From contig NZ_CP064873.1 of assembly GCF_019056515.1 (NCBI RefSeq), forward strand, positions 2,914,001-2,978,000: DNA of 64,000 nucleotides, in the 5' to 3' direction. Each line of letters begins with the position of its first letter. Within the stretch, counting starts at the first letter, position 1. Made by a program: the position numbers and the translations under genes. Shown here one piece after another: positions 27,362 through 35,811 of the stretch. The notes below the pieces were generated by a model. The model was not told the origin of the DNA, searched no databases, and was given only the letters and a program-made list of their open reading frames with translations. Origin of the DNA: Microbacterium paraoxydans. Lineage in GTDB: Bacteria > Actinomycetota > Actinomycetes > Actinomycetales > Microbacteriaceae.

Positions 27362-28432
27362 ATGCCGGAGCGGCCGCCGAGGTTGCATCCGGAGATGAAC
27401 GACGTCGCCCTCTCCGTCCTCGACCTCGTGCCGGTCCGCTCCGGCCAGACCAGTGCCGAGGCCATCACCGCCTCCCTCTCCCTCGCCGCGACCGCCGACC
27501 GGCTCGGCTATCGCCGGTACTGGTTCGCGGAGCACCACAACATGCCCGCGGTCGCATCGACCACGCCGCCGGTCCTCATCGCGGCCGCGGCCACGCGCAC
27601 CTCGCGCATCCGCCTCGGCTCCGGCGGCGTGATGCTGCCGAACCACGCGCCCCTGATCGTCGCCGAGCAGTTCGCCGCCCTCGAGGCCATCGCCCCCGGC
27701 CGCATCGACCTGGGCCTCGGCCGCGCGCCGGGCAGCGACCCCGTGATCACTCAGCTCCTCCGCGGGTCAGGGACCACCAGCGACGTGGAGCAGTTCCCCC
27801 GCCACGTGCAGGACATCGCGGCGCTCTTCACCGCCGACGGCGCCACGGTGCGCTTCACCTCCGGCGGGGAGTACACCGTGCGGGCGACTCCCGCCGCGAC
27901 CGGGGTGCCCGAGGTGTGGCTGCTGGGGTCGAGCGACTACTCCGCGCAGCTCGCCGCCTCCCTCGGCCTGCCGTACGTGTTCGCGAACCACTTCTCCGGA
28001 CAGGGCCTGGAACGCGCCCTCGACCTCTACCGCACGAACTACCGCCCGAGCGAGGAGCACCCGGAGCCGCGGACCTTCCTCACCGTGAACGCCGTCGCCG
28101 CCCCGACCGCAGAGGAGGCGGAGGCCCGTGCCCTGCCGCAGCTGCGGATGATGGCGCGACTCCGACTCAACCAGCCGCTCGTCGCGCTCGAGACCGTCGA
28201 GCAGGCCCTCGCCGCGGAGCACGACGCCGCGACCGATCAGGTGGTCGAGGCCGCGCGGTCGCGGTGGTTCGTCGGCACCGGGGAGTCCGTCGCCGCCGAG
28301 GTGCGCTCCTTCGCGTCGACCTACGGGGTGGACGAGGTCATGCTCTCCCCCGTCGCCGGCGCCTATGACGCGGAGCCGAAGGACTCGGCCGCGGGGCGCG
28401 CGCAGACGCTGGAGCTCGTCGCGGGGGCGTGA
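27362..28432 (+). CDS. luciferase-like flavin-dependent monooxygenase
   Basis: A 356-residue TIM-barrel oxidoreductase of the LLM class (MsnO8 subgroup), which uses FMNH2 and O2. Seen: VALSVLDLVPVRSGQT, the phosphate/flavin region YRRYWFAEHHNMPAVASTTP, and IRLGSGGVMLPNHAPLIVAEQF followed by PGRIDLGLGRAPG. Two starts are possible: ATG 27362, 3 nt after the previous stop, or ATG 27395, closer to the conserved N-terminus with CCGAGG upstream. I give the longer. Substrate unknown. Confidence 0.85.
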   Translation: MPERPPRLHPEMNDVALSVLDLVPVRSGQTSAEAITASLSLAATADRLGYRRYWFAEHHNMPAVASTTPPVLIAAAATRTSRIRLGSGGVMLPNHAPLIVAEQFAALEAIAPGRIDLGLGRAPGSDPVITQLLRGSGTTSDVEQFPRHVQDIAALFTADGATVRFTSGGEYTVRATPAATGVPEVWLLGSSDYSAQLAASLGLPYVFANHFSGQGLERALDLYRTNYRPSEEHPEPRTFLTVNAVAAPTAEEAEARALPQLRMMARLRLNQPLVALETVEQALAAEHDAATDQVVEAARSRWFVGTGESVAAEVRSFASTYGVDEVMLSPVAGAYDAEPKDSAAGRAQTLELVAGA

Positions 28433-28456
28433 GTCGCGTCGCGGGGGTGTTCCGTC

Positions 28457-28832
28457 GCGGGATCACGAACGCTCCCCCACGCGGCCCGGGCGGCGCGTTT
28501 CTGATCCCGCGTCCGGTTGCTCCCGCGTCCGGTTGCTTCCGCCCCGCGGGATCGATATCGCTCCCCTGCGCACTTCCCGCAGCACCTTTCTGATCCCACG
28601 TCCGATCGGTCACTTGGTGCGGGATCGATAACGCTCCCTTGAGCGCTTCCCGCGGCACCTTTCTGATCCCGCGCGCCGGCCGTCGTCGCGCCACCCCGTG
28701 CGAGCGGGAATCGGGGCCCCGGCAGGTCCCGCAACGCGCTCTTTCGCTCCGTCCGGGAGCCTCTCGCTGTCTCGGCATGCGGGACGGGAAACGTGCCTTC
28801 AGCGGTCGCTGGAGGGACACTTCTGATCCGGC
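28457..28832. repeat. 54-nt palindromic repeat family B, cluster 1
   Basis: Four clear units, each exactly 54 nt, at 28457-28510, 28546-28599, 28619-28672 and 28779-28832, plus a decayed one near 28704. Each opens GCGGGATCGATAACGCTCC or similar and closes TTTCTGATCCCGC, so the ends pair. The whole gene-free interval 28433-28943 is made of these units and remnants; I see no gene in it. Confidence 0.85.
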
Positions 28833-28943
28833 GCGAGGAAGAGACCTCCGCCACAATCGCAGGTTGATTCGAATTGTCCACAGGAGCCGGGCGGAGGATG
28901 ATCGACCGTCCGGACGCCGACCCTGCACGGACAGCATGGACGC

Positions 28944-29879
28944 ATGCGACACCGGATCCCTCTCCCGCCTGACCTCGGCCCTCATTTCGCCGTCCGTGAC
29001 GCAGCGGCCATCGGGGTCGGGCGGAAGAGATACTCCAGCCGAGACCTCGCGCGGCCGTTCGCCGGAGTGCGGTCGGCGAACGAACCCGCCACGTTCGACG
29101 ATCGAGTCGCCGCGTACCTTCCACGCCTCCGTGAAGGCCAGGCATTCGCCGGACGCACGGCCCTCCGGCTGTGGGGGCTTCCCGCGCCCGTCCGATGGTC
29201 GCCCGATGAGCCCCTCGACGTCGCCGTGCACACCGGGACCTCACCGCCAAGGACGGTCGGTGTCCGAGGGCGCCGCATCGCCCCGGGACGGGCGGACACA
29301 TGGCACATCCACGGAGTTCCGACGGTCGATCCGGTCAGCGCACTGTTCCTCTGCGCGCGGGAGTTCGTGTTCACGCCGGTCGTCGTGGCGCTCGATGCGC
29401 TGGTCACATCGTCCGACGTCTATCCGGGGCTGCGGATGGGCCGGCCGGTCGCGACCATCGAGAGCATCGATCGACAGCTGACGCGATGGGGGCGGTTTCC
29501 CGGGTGCGGTCGCATACGCGATGGGCTGGCATTCGCACGACCGGGCGTCGAGTCGCCGAAGGAGACCGAGACCCGGCTGCTCCTCACGAGCTTCGCCCTC
29601 CCGGAGCCCGCGATCCAGCACATCGTCTCCGTGGACGGACGCTTCCTCGCCCGGGTCGACCTCGCCTACCCCGAATGCCGCATCGCCATCGAGTACGAAG
29701 GCGACGGCCATCGGACGGACCGTGATCAATGGCGGATCGACATCCGGCGTCAGCGCGACCTCGAGGACCACGGATGGCTCGTGATCCGCGTGACCGAGCT
29801 CGATCTGCGCGACGGTGGCGCTGCCCTCGCCGCCCGTGTGCGTCGCGCACTCACGGTTCGCCACGGCATCCCTGGATGA
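28944..29879 (+). CDS. DUF559/Vsr-like nuclease-fold protein
   Basis: A 311-residue protein. The N-terminal part (AVRDAAAIGVGRKRYSSRDL, then GRTALRLWGLPAP) resembles AbiEi-type HTH proteins. The C-terminal 90 residues carry a PD-(D/E)XK-like core: ARVDLAYPECRIAIEYEGDG followed by HRTDRDQWRIDIRRQRDL and GWLVIRVTELDL, typical of DUF559/Vsr proteins. Candidate catalytic residues are the Asp of RVDLAY and the Glu of IEYEGDGH. CAGCAT lies 6 nt before the ATG. Such proteins are common in Microbacterium and their role is unknown. Here it lies between two clusters of 54-nt repeats. Confidence 0.7.
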   Translation: MRHRIPLPPDLGPHFAVRDAAAIGVGRKRYSSRDLARPFAGVRSANEPATFDDRVAAYLPRLREGQAFAGRTALRLWGLPAPVRWSPDEPLDVAVHTGTSPPRTVGVRGRRIAPGRADTWHIHGVPTVDPVSALFLCAREFVFTPVVVALDALVTSSDVYPGLRMGRPVATIESIDRQLTRWGRFPGCGRIRDGLAFARPGVESPKETETRLLLTSFALPEPAIQHIVSVDGRFLARVDLAYPECRIAIEYEGDGHRTDRDQWRIDIRRQRDLEDHGWLVIRVTELDLRDGGAALAARVRRALTVRHGIPG

Positions 29880-29979
29880 GACGTGCTCATGGCTGGGCTT
29901 TCGGTCCTCTCCGCGATGAGGGGGCTGGCTCCGGATGTCAGGGAGGCGTAGCCTCGGCGGCAGAGAGAGGGGTTCGACG

Positions 29980-30186
29980 ATGAGCACCAAGACACTCGCA
30001 CTCTGGGTCGCGTACGGGACGAACGGGGTGGTGGGGAGCATCCGCCACGATGAGAACGGCTATGTGGTGACCATGGCGGGAGCGGACGCGGCGGCCGGGA
30101 CCTATCCCAGCCTCGCCTCCGCGAAGGGCGCGCTGCACGCCCGTATGCTGCCGGGCAGCGCCTGGCCGCGGTTCCAGGAACACTGA
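29980..30186 (+). CDS. small conserved protein, function unknown
   Basis: A 68-residue protein (LALWVAYGTNGVVGSIRHDE, YVVTMAGADAAAGTYPSLAS) with a probable beta-beta-alpha arrangement and a C-terminal AKGALHARMLPGS. AGAGAGAGGGG lies 7-8 nt before the ATG, so it looks genuinely translated. I recall similar short proteins across Microbacteriaceae but no function. It ends at a block of 54-nt repeats. Confidence 0.65.
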   Translation: MSTKTLALWVAYGTNGVVGSIRHDENGYVVTMAGADAAAGTYPSLASAKGALHARMLPGSAWPRFQEH

Positions 30187-30201
30187 CCCGCTCCTCGTCG
30201 T

Positions 30202-30419
30202 GCGGGATCGAAACAGCACCTCCCGAGCCGGTACGAGGTGCGATTCTGATCCCGCGATACCTGCGGCTGTGGGGGATCTCGGCGGCGGGGTGCGCCGGTT
30301 GGAAAACGGGCGCAGATCGTTCGGCGAACGTGTGTTATCGATCCCGCCAACCGGGGGCGCGGCATGCCGGATCGAAATCGGGCGCGGGCCGGTACGGGAA
30401 CGTGCGTTATCGATCCCGA
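30202..30419. repeat. 54-nt palindromic repeat family B, cluster 2
   Basis: Three units of exactly 54 nt at 30202-30255, 30294-30347 and 30366-30419. The last two have longer matching arms (GATCGAAATCGGGCGC against GTGCGTTATCGATC). They fill the space between the small plus-strand gene and the 3' end of pheA. Confidence 0.85.
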
Positions 30420-30448
30420 ACGCAGGATGCACGCGCGGGCGGGCCGGG

Positions 30449-31390
30449 TCAGGACTCGGGTTCGCCGGAGAGGATGCCGCGGAGCCAGTCGCGGGCCTCG
30501 ATGAAGATCTCGTCGGAGTAGCGGTCGGGATACTGCACGATCTGCCGGTCAGCACGCGGGTACGACCCGAGGAACACCACACGGGGGCTGAAGCGGCGGA
30601 TCCCGAGCAGGGCGTCGGCCATCCGCTCGTGCTCGATGTGACCGTCCGCGTCGATCACGAACCGGTACCGGCCGAGCTCGTCGCCGATGGGCCGGGACTC
30701 GATGAGGGAGAGGTTGATGCCGCGCGTCGAGAACTGCTCCAGCATCTCGAGGAGAGAACCAGGGTGGTCATGCGGGAGCTCGACGATCAGCGAGGTCTTG
30801 TCGGCACCGGTCGGCGCGGGCGAACGCGTGGTGCGGGTGACGAGGACGAACCGGGTCACGGCCGCCGCGTTGTCGCCGATGCCCTCGGCGAGCACATCCA
30901 CGTCATAGTGCTGCACGATGCCGGGAGCGGCGATCGCGGCCTGCGCGGGCGAGGTGCCGTCGAGGACGCCGATGGCCGAGGCCACGTTGCTCGCCGCCGG
31001 CACATGCGAGTGGGTCGGGAGGTGTTCGCCGAGCCAGCCGTGACACTGCGCGTAGGCGACGGGGTGCGCGGCGATGACCTCGACCTGGTCGAGAGTGGTG
31101 CCGCGCGGCGCGACGAGGACGAAGTTCACCCGCACGAGGTACTCGCCGATGATCCGGAGCCCCGGCAGAGTCGCCAGCGCGTCCTGCGTGGTCGAGACCC
31201 CGCCCTCGATGGAGTTCTCGATCGCGATCATGGCCGCGTCGCTCCGCCCTTCGAGGACGTCCGCGAGCGCCTCGCCCACGTTGTGCACCGGTCGCCAGTC
31301 CTGTCCCCTGGCCTCGGCCACCTGGTCGAGCGCTGCCTCCGTGAAGGTTCCGGCTGGTCCGAGATAGCTGTAGGTGCGGCGTGCAGTCAC
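30449..31390 (-). CDS. pheA: prephenate dehydratase
   Basis: A 313-residue enzyme converting prephenate to phenylpyruvate in phenylalanine synthesis. It has YSYLGPAGTFTEAALDQV at the start, IAIENSIEGGV, the catalytic-domain motif VTRFVLV, and a C-terminal ACT domain with the Phe-binding ESRP segment (NLSLIESRP), implying feedback inhibition. The start is GTG at 31390; TAGGCT (complement of 31398-31403) is 7 nt upstream, so probably leaderless. Stand-alone, without chorismate mutase. Divergent from pgm. Confidence 0.95.
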   Translation of the reverse strand: MTARRTYSYLGPAGTFTEAALDQVAEARGQDWRPVHNVGEALADVLEGRSDAAMIAIENSIEGGVSTTQDALATLPGLRIIGEYLVRVNFVLVAPRGTTLDQVEVIAAHPVAYAQCHGWLGEHLPTHSHVPAASNVASAIGVLDGTSPAQAAIAAPGIVQHYDVDVLAEGIGDNAAAVTRFVLVTRTTRSPAPTGADKTSLIVELPHDHPGSLLEMLEQFSTRGINLSLIESRPIGDELGRYRFVIDADGHIEHERMADALLGIRRFSPRVVFLGSYPRADRQIVQYPDRYSDEIFIEARDWLRGILSGEPES

Positions 31391-31477
31391 GGCGTTCAGC
31401 CTATCCCTCGGTGACTCATGGGGTTCCCGCGTGTCAAGGCGGATGCGCGTATCGGCTGCACGGGGCAGACTGAGAGC

Positions 31478-33121
31478 ATGAGCAGCCGTGCCGGCCTCCC
31501 CGCGGAGGAAAGTGACCTGATCGACGTCGACGAGCTGATCGCCGCCTACTACGACCGCGTGCCGAATCCGGATGTCGCGAGCGAGCGGGTCGTGTTCGGC
31601 ACCAGCGGGCACCGCGGCTCGTCGCTCACGAAGAGCTTCAACGAGAACCACATCCTCGCGACGACGCAGGCCATCGTCGACTATCGCGCCGCGCAGGGCA
31701 TCACCGGTCCGCTCTTCCTGGGGCGCGACACCCACGCGCTGTCCCTCCCGGCGGAGCGCAGCGCCATCGAGGTCCTGCTCGCGAACGGCGTGGACGTGCG
31801 CGTCGACGCCCGGGACTCGTGGGTGCCGACCCCCGCGCTGAGCCACGCGATCCTCACGTACAACCGCGACCGCGCCGCCGATGACCCGGGCCGCGCGGAC
31901 GGCATCGTCGTGACCCCCTCGCACAACCCGCCGCGCGACGGCGGCTTCAAGTACAACCCGCCCCACGGCGGTCCCGCCGACACCGATGCGACCGGCTGGA
32001 TCGCCGACCGCGCCAATCAGCTCATCGCCGGCGGCCTGACCGAGGTCCGTCGCGAGCGCTTCGCCGACGTGGACTGGGACGCGATCACCGGGTACGACTT
32101 CCGCGACGCCTATGTGCGCGACCTCCCGTCGATCATCGACATCGAGGCGATCCGCCGCGCCGGCGTGCGCATCGGGGCGGACCCGCTGGGCGGCGCGTCG
32201 GTGGAGTACTGGTCGCTGATCGCCGAGATGCACGACATCGACCTCACGGTCGTCAATCCCGAGGTCGACCCCACGTGGCGCTTCATGACCCTCGACTGGG
32301 ACGAGAAGATCCGGATGGACCCGTCGTCTCCGTCGGCCATGGCGTCGCTCGTGGCGAAGAAGGGCGACTACGACATCCTCACCGGGAACGACGCCGACGC
32401 GGACCGGCACGGCATCGTCACCCCTGACGCCGGGCTCATGAACCCGAACCACTTCCTCGCCGTCGCCATCGACTACCTCTTCTCCCACCGGGAGCACTGG
32501 CCGCGCGAGGCCGCCGTCGGAAAGACGCTCGTGTCGTCGATGATCATCGATCGCGTGGCCGAGTCGCTCGGGCGGCGTCTGCTGGAGGTTCCGGTGGGCT
32601 TCAAGTGGTTCGTGCCCGGACTGCTCGACGGCTCGGTGGCGTTCGGCGGCGAGGAGTCGGCAGGCGCCTCGTTCCTGCGCCACGACGGCTCCGTGTGGTC
32701 GACCGACAAGGACGGCATCCTCCTCTGCCTGCTCGCGGCCGAGATCCTTGCGGTGACCGGCAAGACTCCGTCCCAGCGCTACGCGGAGCTGGAGGACGCC
32801 TTCGGCGCTTCCGCCTACCAGCGCGTCGACGCCCCCGCGACCCCTGAGCAGAAGGCGACGCTCGGCAAGCTCGCCCCGGAGTCGGTGACCGCGACCACCC
32901 TCGCCGGCGAGGACATCATCGCGAAGCTCTCCCACGCCCCCGGCAACGGTGCGGCGATCGGCGGCCTCAAGGTGCAGACTCCGCACGCATGGTTCGCCGC
33001 GCGCCCGTCCGGAACCGAAGACGTCTACAAGCTCTACGCCGAGAGCCTGCGCGGTCCCGAGCACCTCGCGGAGGTGCAGGCCGAGGCCCGCGCCGTGGTT
33101 TCCGCCGCCCTCGGCGACTGA
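31478..33121 (+). CDS. pgm: alpha-D-phosphohexomutase (phosphoglucomutase)
   Basis: A 547-residue enzyme interconverting glucose 1- and 6-phosphate. The phosphoserine loop FGTSGHRGSS is at about residue 43. The Mg2+ loop is NDADADRHGI, the sugar-binding loop FGGEESAGAS, and the phosphate-binding loop RPSGTEDVYK near the end. All four are intact. CAGACT at 31466-31471 stands 6 nt before the ATG (possible leaderless start). It links glycogen and trehalose metabolism and the Leloir pathway (gal genes at 50.8 kb) to glycolysis. Confidence 0.95.
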   Translation: MSSRAGLPAEESDLIDVDELIAAYYDRVPNPDVASERVVFGTSGHRGSSLTKSFNENHILATTQAIVDYRAAQGITGPLFLGRDTHALSLPAERSAIEVLLANGVDVRVDARDSWVPTPALSHAILTYNRDRAADDPGRADGIVVTPSHNPPRDGGFKYNPPHGGPADTDATGWIADRANQLIAGGLTEVRRERFADVDWDAITGYDFRDAYVRDLPSIIDIEAIRRAGVRIGADPLGGASVEYWSLIAEMHDIDLTVVNPEVDPTWRFMTLDWDEKIRMDPSSPSAMASLVAKKGDYDILTGNDADADRHGIVTPDAGLMNPNHFLAVAIDYLFSHREHWPREAAVGKTLVSSMIIDRVAESLGRRLLEVPVGFKWFVPGLLDGSVAFGGEESAGASFLRHDGSVWSTDKDGILLCLLAAEILAVTGKTPSQRYAELEDAFGASAYQRVDAPATPEQKATLGKLAPESVTATTLAGEDIIAKLSHAPGNGAAIGGLKVQTPHAWFAARPSGTEDVYKLYAESLRGPEHLAEVQAEARAVVSAALGD

Positions 33122-33155
33122 TCCTCCCTCCCCCGGCGCCGCGTCCGCGCGTGCT

Positions 33156-33861
33156 CCGGGATCGAAACCGCTCCCCTCGGCCACCGCCGGGGGGAGTTTT
33201 CGATCCCGCCCGGCTTGGCGCCGGCGAGGGACCCTGGTGATCAAGTCCACCCGAGGCCGGGCGGACGAGCCCGCGGCGGGATCGGAAACGGGCCCGCCAC
33301 GCCTCGGGGAGGGACGTTGTTGATCCCGTCACCCCCGGGCCGGGCGGGAGCCGAGGCGCAAAGCCGGTGGCGGGATCGGAAACGGGCCTGGCACGGACTG
33401 GAGAGGGACTTTCCTGATCCCGCTAGCCGGGGCGCGGCGGGAGCCGACGCGCAGAGCCCGGGCGGGATCGAAAGCGGGCGCGGCAGGCCTCGGGGAGGGA
33501 CGTGATCGATCCAGCCGCACCCGGGCGACGGTTCCGCTCCCGGGACCTCCTGACAATGGGACGGTCGTACGGTGCACCACCCGGTGCGGGGTCAAGAACG
33601 ATCCTCATCAGCGTTTCGCAGGAGCATTCTTCATCCCACGCCGGACCGTCGGCTTCCGTGCACGCTCGGGCGATGAGGCCCTCCTGTTGTAGCGGGGTCG
33701 GTCCGTCGGCGCCGATCCGTCCGCCCCTCCTCTTGCGGGATCGATAACGGACTCGTCGGGGGTCCCGGACGGGCCTTTTCGATCCCGCTCCGCCGACCGC
33801 CCCTGCTGCGGGATCGAAAACGGGCCCGGGGGACGCTGGGGAGGGGCCGTTTTGATCCCGC
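33156..33861. repeat. 54-nt palindromic repeat family B, cluster 3
   Basis: Seven units, each 54 nt, at 33156-33209, 33276-33329, 33370-33423, 33462-33515, 33586-33639, 33735-33788 and 33808-33861. The best (33808-33861) opens GCGGGATCGAAAACGGG and closes CCGTTTTGATCCCGC. The 33122-33916 interval is almost 800 nt with no gene I can support. Confidence 0.88.
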
Positions 33862-33916
33862 ATGCGGGCGGGGGCGGGGGCGGAGGACGGGGGCGGGACG
33901 GGGGCGGACCGGGGGG

Positions 33917-34735
33917 TCAGTCGGCGTCGGTGGAGGAGCCGAGGAGCTCGCGGACGCGGCTGGAGACGCGGTGGAACTCCTCCCTCTCCAGAACATCGGC
34001 GTAGCCGCGGCGGGCCGGGAGGTCGACGCGGTGCTCCTCCAGGATCCGCCCGGGGCGCGGCCCCATCACGATGACGCGACTGGCGAGGTAGACGGCCTCC
34101 GCGACCGAGTGGGTCACGAGCAGCACGGTCGTGCCGGTGGCGCTCCAGATCCGGTTGAGCTCGACGTTCATACGCTCGCGCGTGAGGGCGTCGAGGGCGC
34201 CGAACGGCTCGTCCATGAGCAGCACCCGCGGCTCGTGCAGCAGGGCGCGGCACAGCGACACCCGCTGCTGCATGCCACCGGAGAGCTCGTGCGGCAGTGA
34301 CTTCTCGAAGCCGGTGAGACCGGTCATCTCGATGAGCTCGTCGGCACGGGCCTGGGCCTTGCGCATGTCCATCCCGCGCATCTCGGCCTGCAGGAGGATG
34401 TTGCCGCGGACGCTGCGCCATTCCAGAAGCGCCGCCCGCTGGAACACGTAGCCGATATCCTGCCGCGGACCGCGGACCTCGTCGCCGCGCAGGCGGATGC
34501 TGCCGCGGCTCGGAGCGGTGAGTCCCGCCACGGCCTTCAGGAGCGTCGACTTGCCGCAGCCCGAAGGTCCGGCGATGGAGAGGAACTCCCCCTCCTCGAC
34601 GCGCAGGTCGACGCCCTCGAGGGCCGTGACCTGGCGCCGCTTGGAGGCGAAGGTGATCGCGAGATCCGAGACCTCGAGCGCCGGAGCGGTGCTCGTGGCC
34701 GCGGGTCCGCGTTCCTGCTGAACGTGGGTATCCAT
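33917..34735 (-). CDS. ABC transporter ATPase (SsuB/TauB/NrtD type)
   Basis: A 272-residue ATPase with Walker A AGPSGCGKSTLL (about residue 60), Q-loop VFQRAALLEW, signature LSGGMQQRVSLCRALL, Walker B VLLMDEPFGALD, and switch His THSVAEAV. ALDALTRERMN and the LLEWRSVRGNILL segment are typical of the nitrate/sulphonate/taurine group. The start is placed at 34735, where the conserved N-terminus begins. It is the last gene of a permease - binding protein - ATPase operon and lies 11 nt after the binding-protein stop. Confidence 0.92.
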   Translation of the reverse strand: MDTHVQQERGPAATSTAPALEVSDLAITFASKRRQVTALEGVDLRVEEGEFLSIAGPSGCGKSTLLKAVAGLTAPSRGSIRLRGDEVRGPRQDIGYVFQRAALLEWRSVRGNILLQAEMRGMDMRKAQARADELIEMTGLTGFEKSLPHELSGGMQQRVSLCRALLHEPRVLLMDEPFGALDALTRERMNVELNRIWSATGTTVLLVTHSVAEAVYLASRVIVMGPRPGRILEEHRVDLPARRGYADVLEREEFHRVSSRVRELLGSSTDAD

Positions 34736-34746
34736 GACGATCGGTC

Positions 34747-35781
34747 TCACTTCCCGGGGGTGAAGGCGTCGTCGAAGTAGGTCTCCACGTCGCCGTCGCC
34801 CGAGATGAGCCCGGCCTCGGACAGCACCTCCAGCGTGGACTCCCAGTCCTCGGTGGCGTTCGCGCCGGGAGCCTGGCCCTCGGTGGCGTCCGTGTGGAGC
34901 AGCTCGATGGTCTCCTCCCACTGGTGCAGCAGCACCTCCTGCGACGGCATCTGCGGGTCCTTGCCCTCCATCGCGGCCACCGCCGCCTCGGGGTCCTCCT
35001 GCGCGGCCTCGAAGGCCTCGGAGGTCGCCGCGACCAGCGCCTCGACGAGCTCCGGGTCGTTCTCGATGGTGTCGGTGGGCGCGATGAGGCCGTTGCTGAA
35101 GAAGTTCAGGCCGGCGTCGGAGTAGCGCAGGTACTCGACGTCCTTGCCGCTCTTGTCGGCGATGGTCGGGCCCTGGTCGTGCGCGAAGCCGATGAGGCCG
35201 TCGACCTTGCCCGAGAGCATGGCGGCGATCTTGCCCGCGGCGTCGAGGTTCTGCTGCGTCACATCGCCCTCCTCCAGGCCCACGGCCTCGAGGTACATCG
35301 GGAAGGTCGTGGTCGGGGCGTCGCCCGCGGAGACCGCGATGGTCTTGCCCTTGAGGTCTTCCGGGCTGGAGATGCCGGAGTCGGCGAAGACCTGCACGGC
35401 CGACGGCGTGGTCTGCAGGAAGACGCCGACGCTCTTGATGCCGACGCCCTTGTCGATGTTCGCGAGGACGGCCGGGGTGTCCGCCCAGCCGAAGTCGACC
35501 TGCCCCTGCCCGACGGCCTGCGCGGTCTTCGTCGAGCCCTGGCCGGCCTTGATCGTGAGGTCGATGCCGTGCTCCTCGAAGATGCCCTGGTCGACGCCGT
35601 AGTAGAACGCGGCGTGCTCGCCGTACGGGTACCAGTTGAGCATGAGGGTGACCGGCGTGAGCTCGCCGCCGTCACCGTCGCCGGAGCTCGCCGGGGCCGT
35701 CGACCCTCCGCAGCCGGAGAGGGCGAGCACCGCGGCGGACGCGAGGGCGATCGAGCTGAGGATGGTGCCTGACTTCTTCAT
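34747..35781 (-). CDS. NMT1/THI5-like ABC substrate-binding lipoprotein
   Basis: A 344-residue lipoprotein: MKKSGTILSSIALASAAVLA then lipobox LSGCGG (Cys at about residue 24). The mature part begins VTLMLNWYPYGEHAAFYYG, the NMT1/THI5-like opening, followed by GQGQVDFGWADTPAVLA and KGKTIAVSAGDAP. Relatives bind thiamine-pyrimidine precursors, sulphonates or nitrate; the residues do not settle which. AAGG precedes the ATG by 6-7 nt. Thirty nt separate it from the permease gene. Confidence 0.88.
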   Translation of the reverse strand: MKKSGTILSSIALASAAVLALSGCGGSTAPASSGDGDGGELTPVTLMLNWYPYGEHAAFYYGVDQGIFEEHGIDLTIKAGQGSTKTAQAVGQGQVDFGWADTPAVLANIDKGVGIKSVGVFLQTTPSAVQVFADSGISSPEDLKGKTIAVSAGDAPTTTFPMYLEAVGLEEGDVTQQNLDAAGKIAAMLSGKVDGLIGFAHDQGPTIADKSGKDVEYLRYSDAGLNFFSNGLIAPTDTIENDPELVEALVAATSEAFEAAQEDPEAAVAAMEGKDPQMPSQEVLLHQWEETIELLHTDATEGQAPGANATEDWESTLEVLSEAGLISGDGDVETYFDDAFTPGK

Positions 35782-35811
35782 CAGTGCCTTCTTTCGTGGG
35801 GGCGAGGGGGG

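Noticed and set aside
30449..33250. A 933-codon open frame on the minus strand covering pheA and running antisense through pgm and the repeats
   Set aside because: Only its last third is pheA. The rest is the complement of pgm, a clearly conserved enzyme, and shows no family signature. It reflects high-GC codon bias.
28457..33861. CRISPR array
   Set aside because: The variable part lies inside each palindromic unit, spacing between units is irregular, the units are split by genes, and there are no cas genes.
28433..33916. A REP/RAYT system with a transposase gene
   Set aside because: No protein with a Y1 transposase HUH motif is encoded in or next to the repeat clusters in this window.
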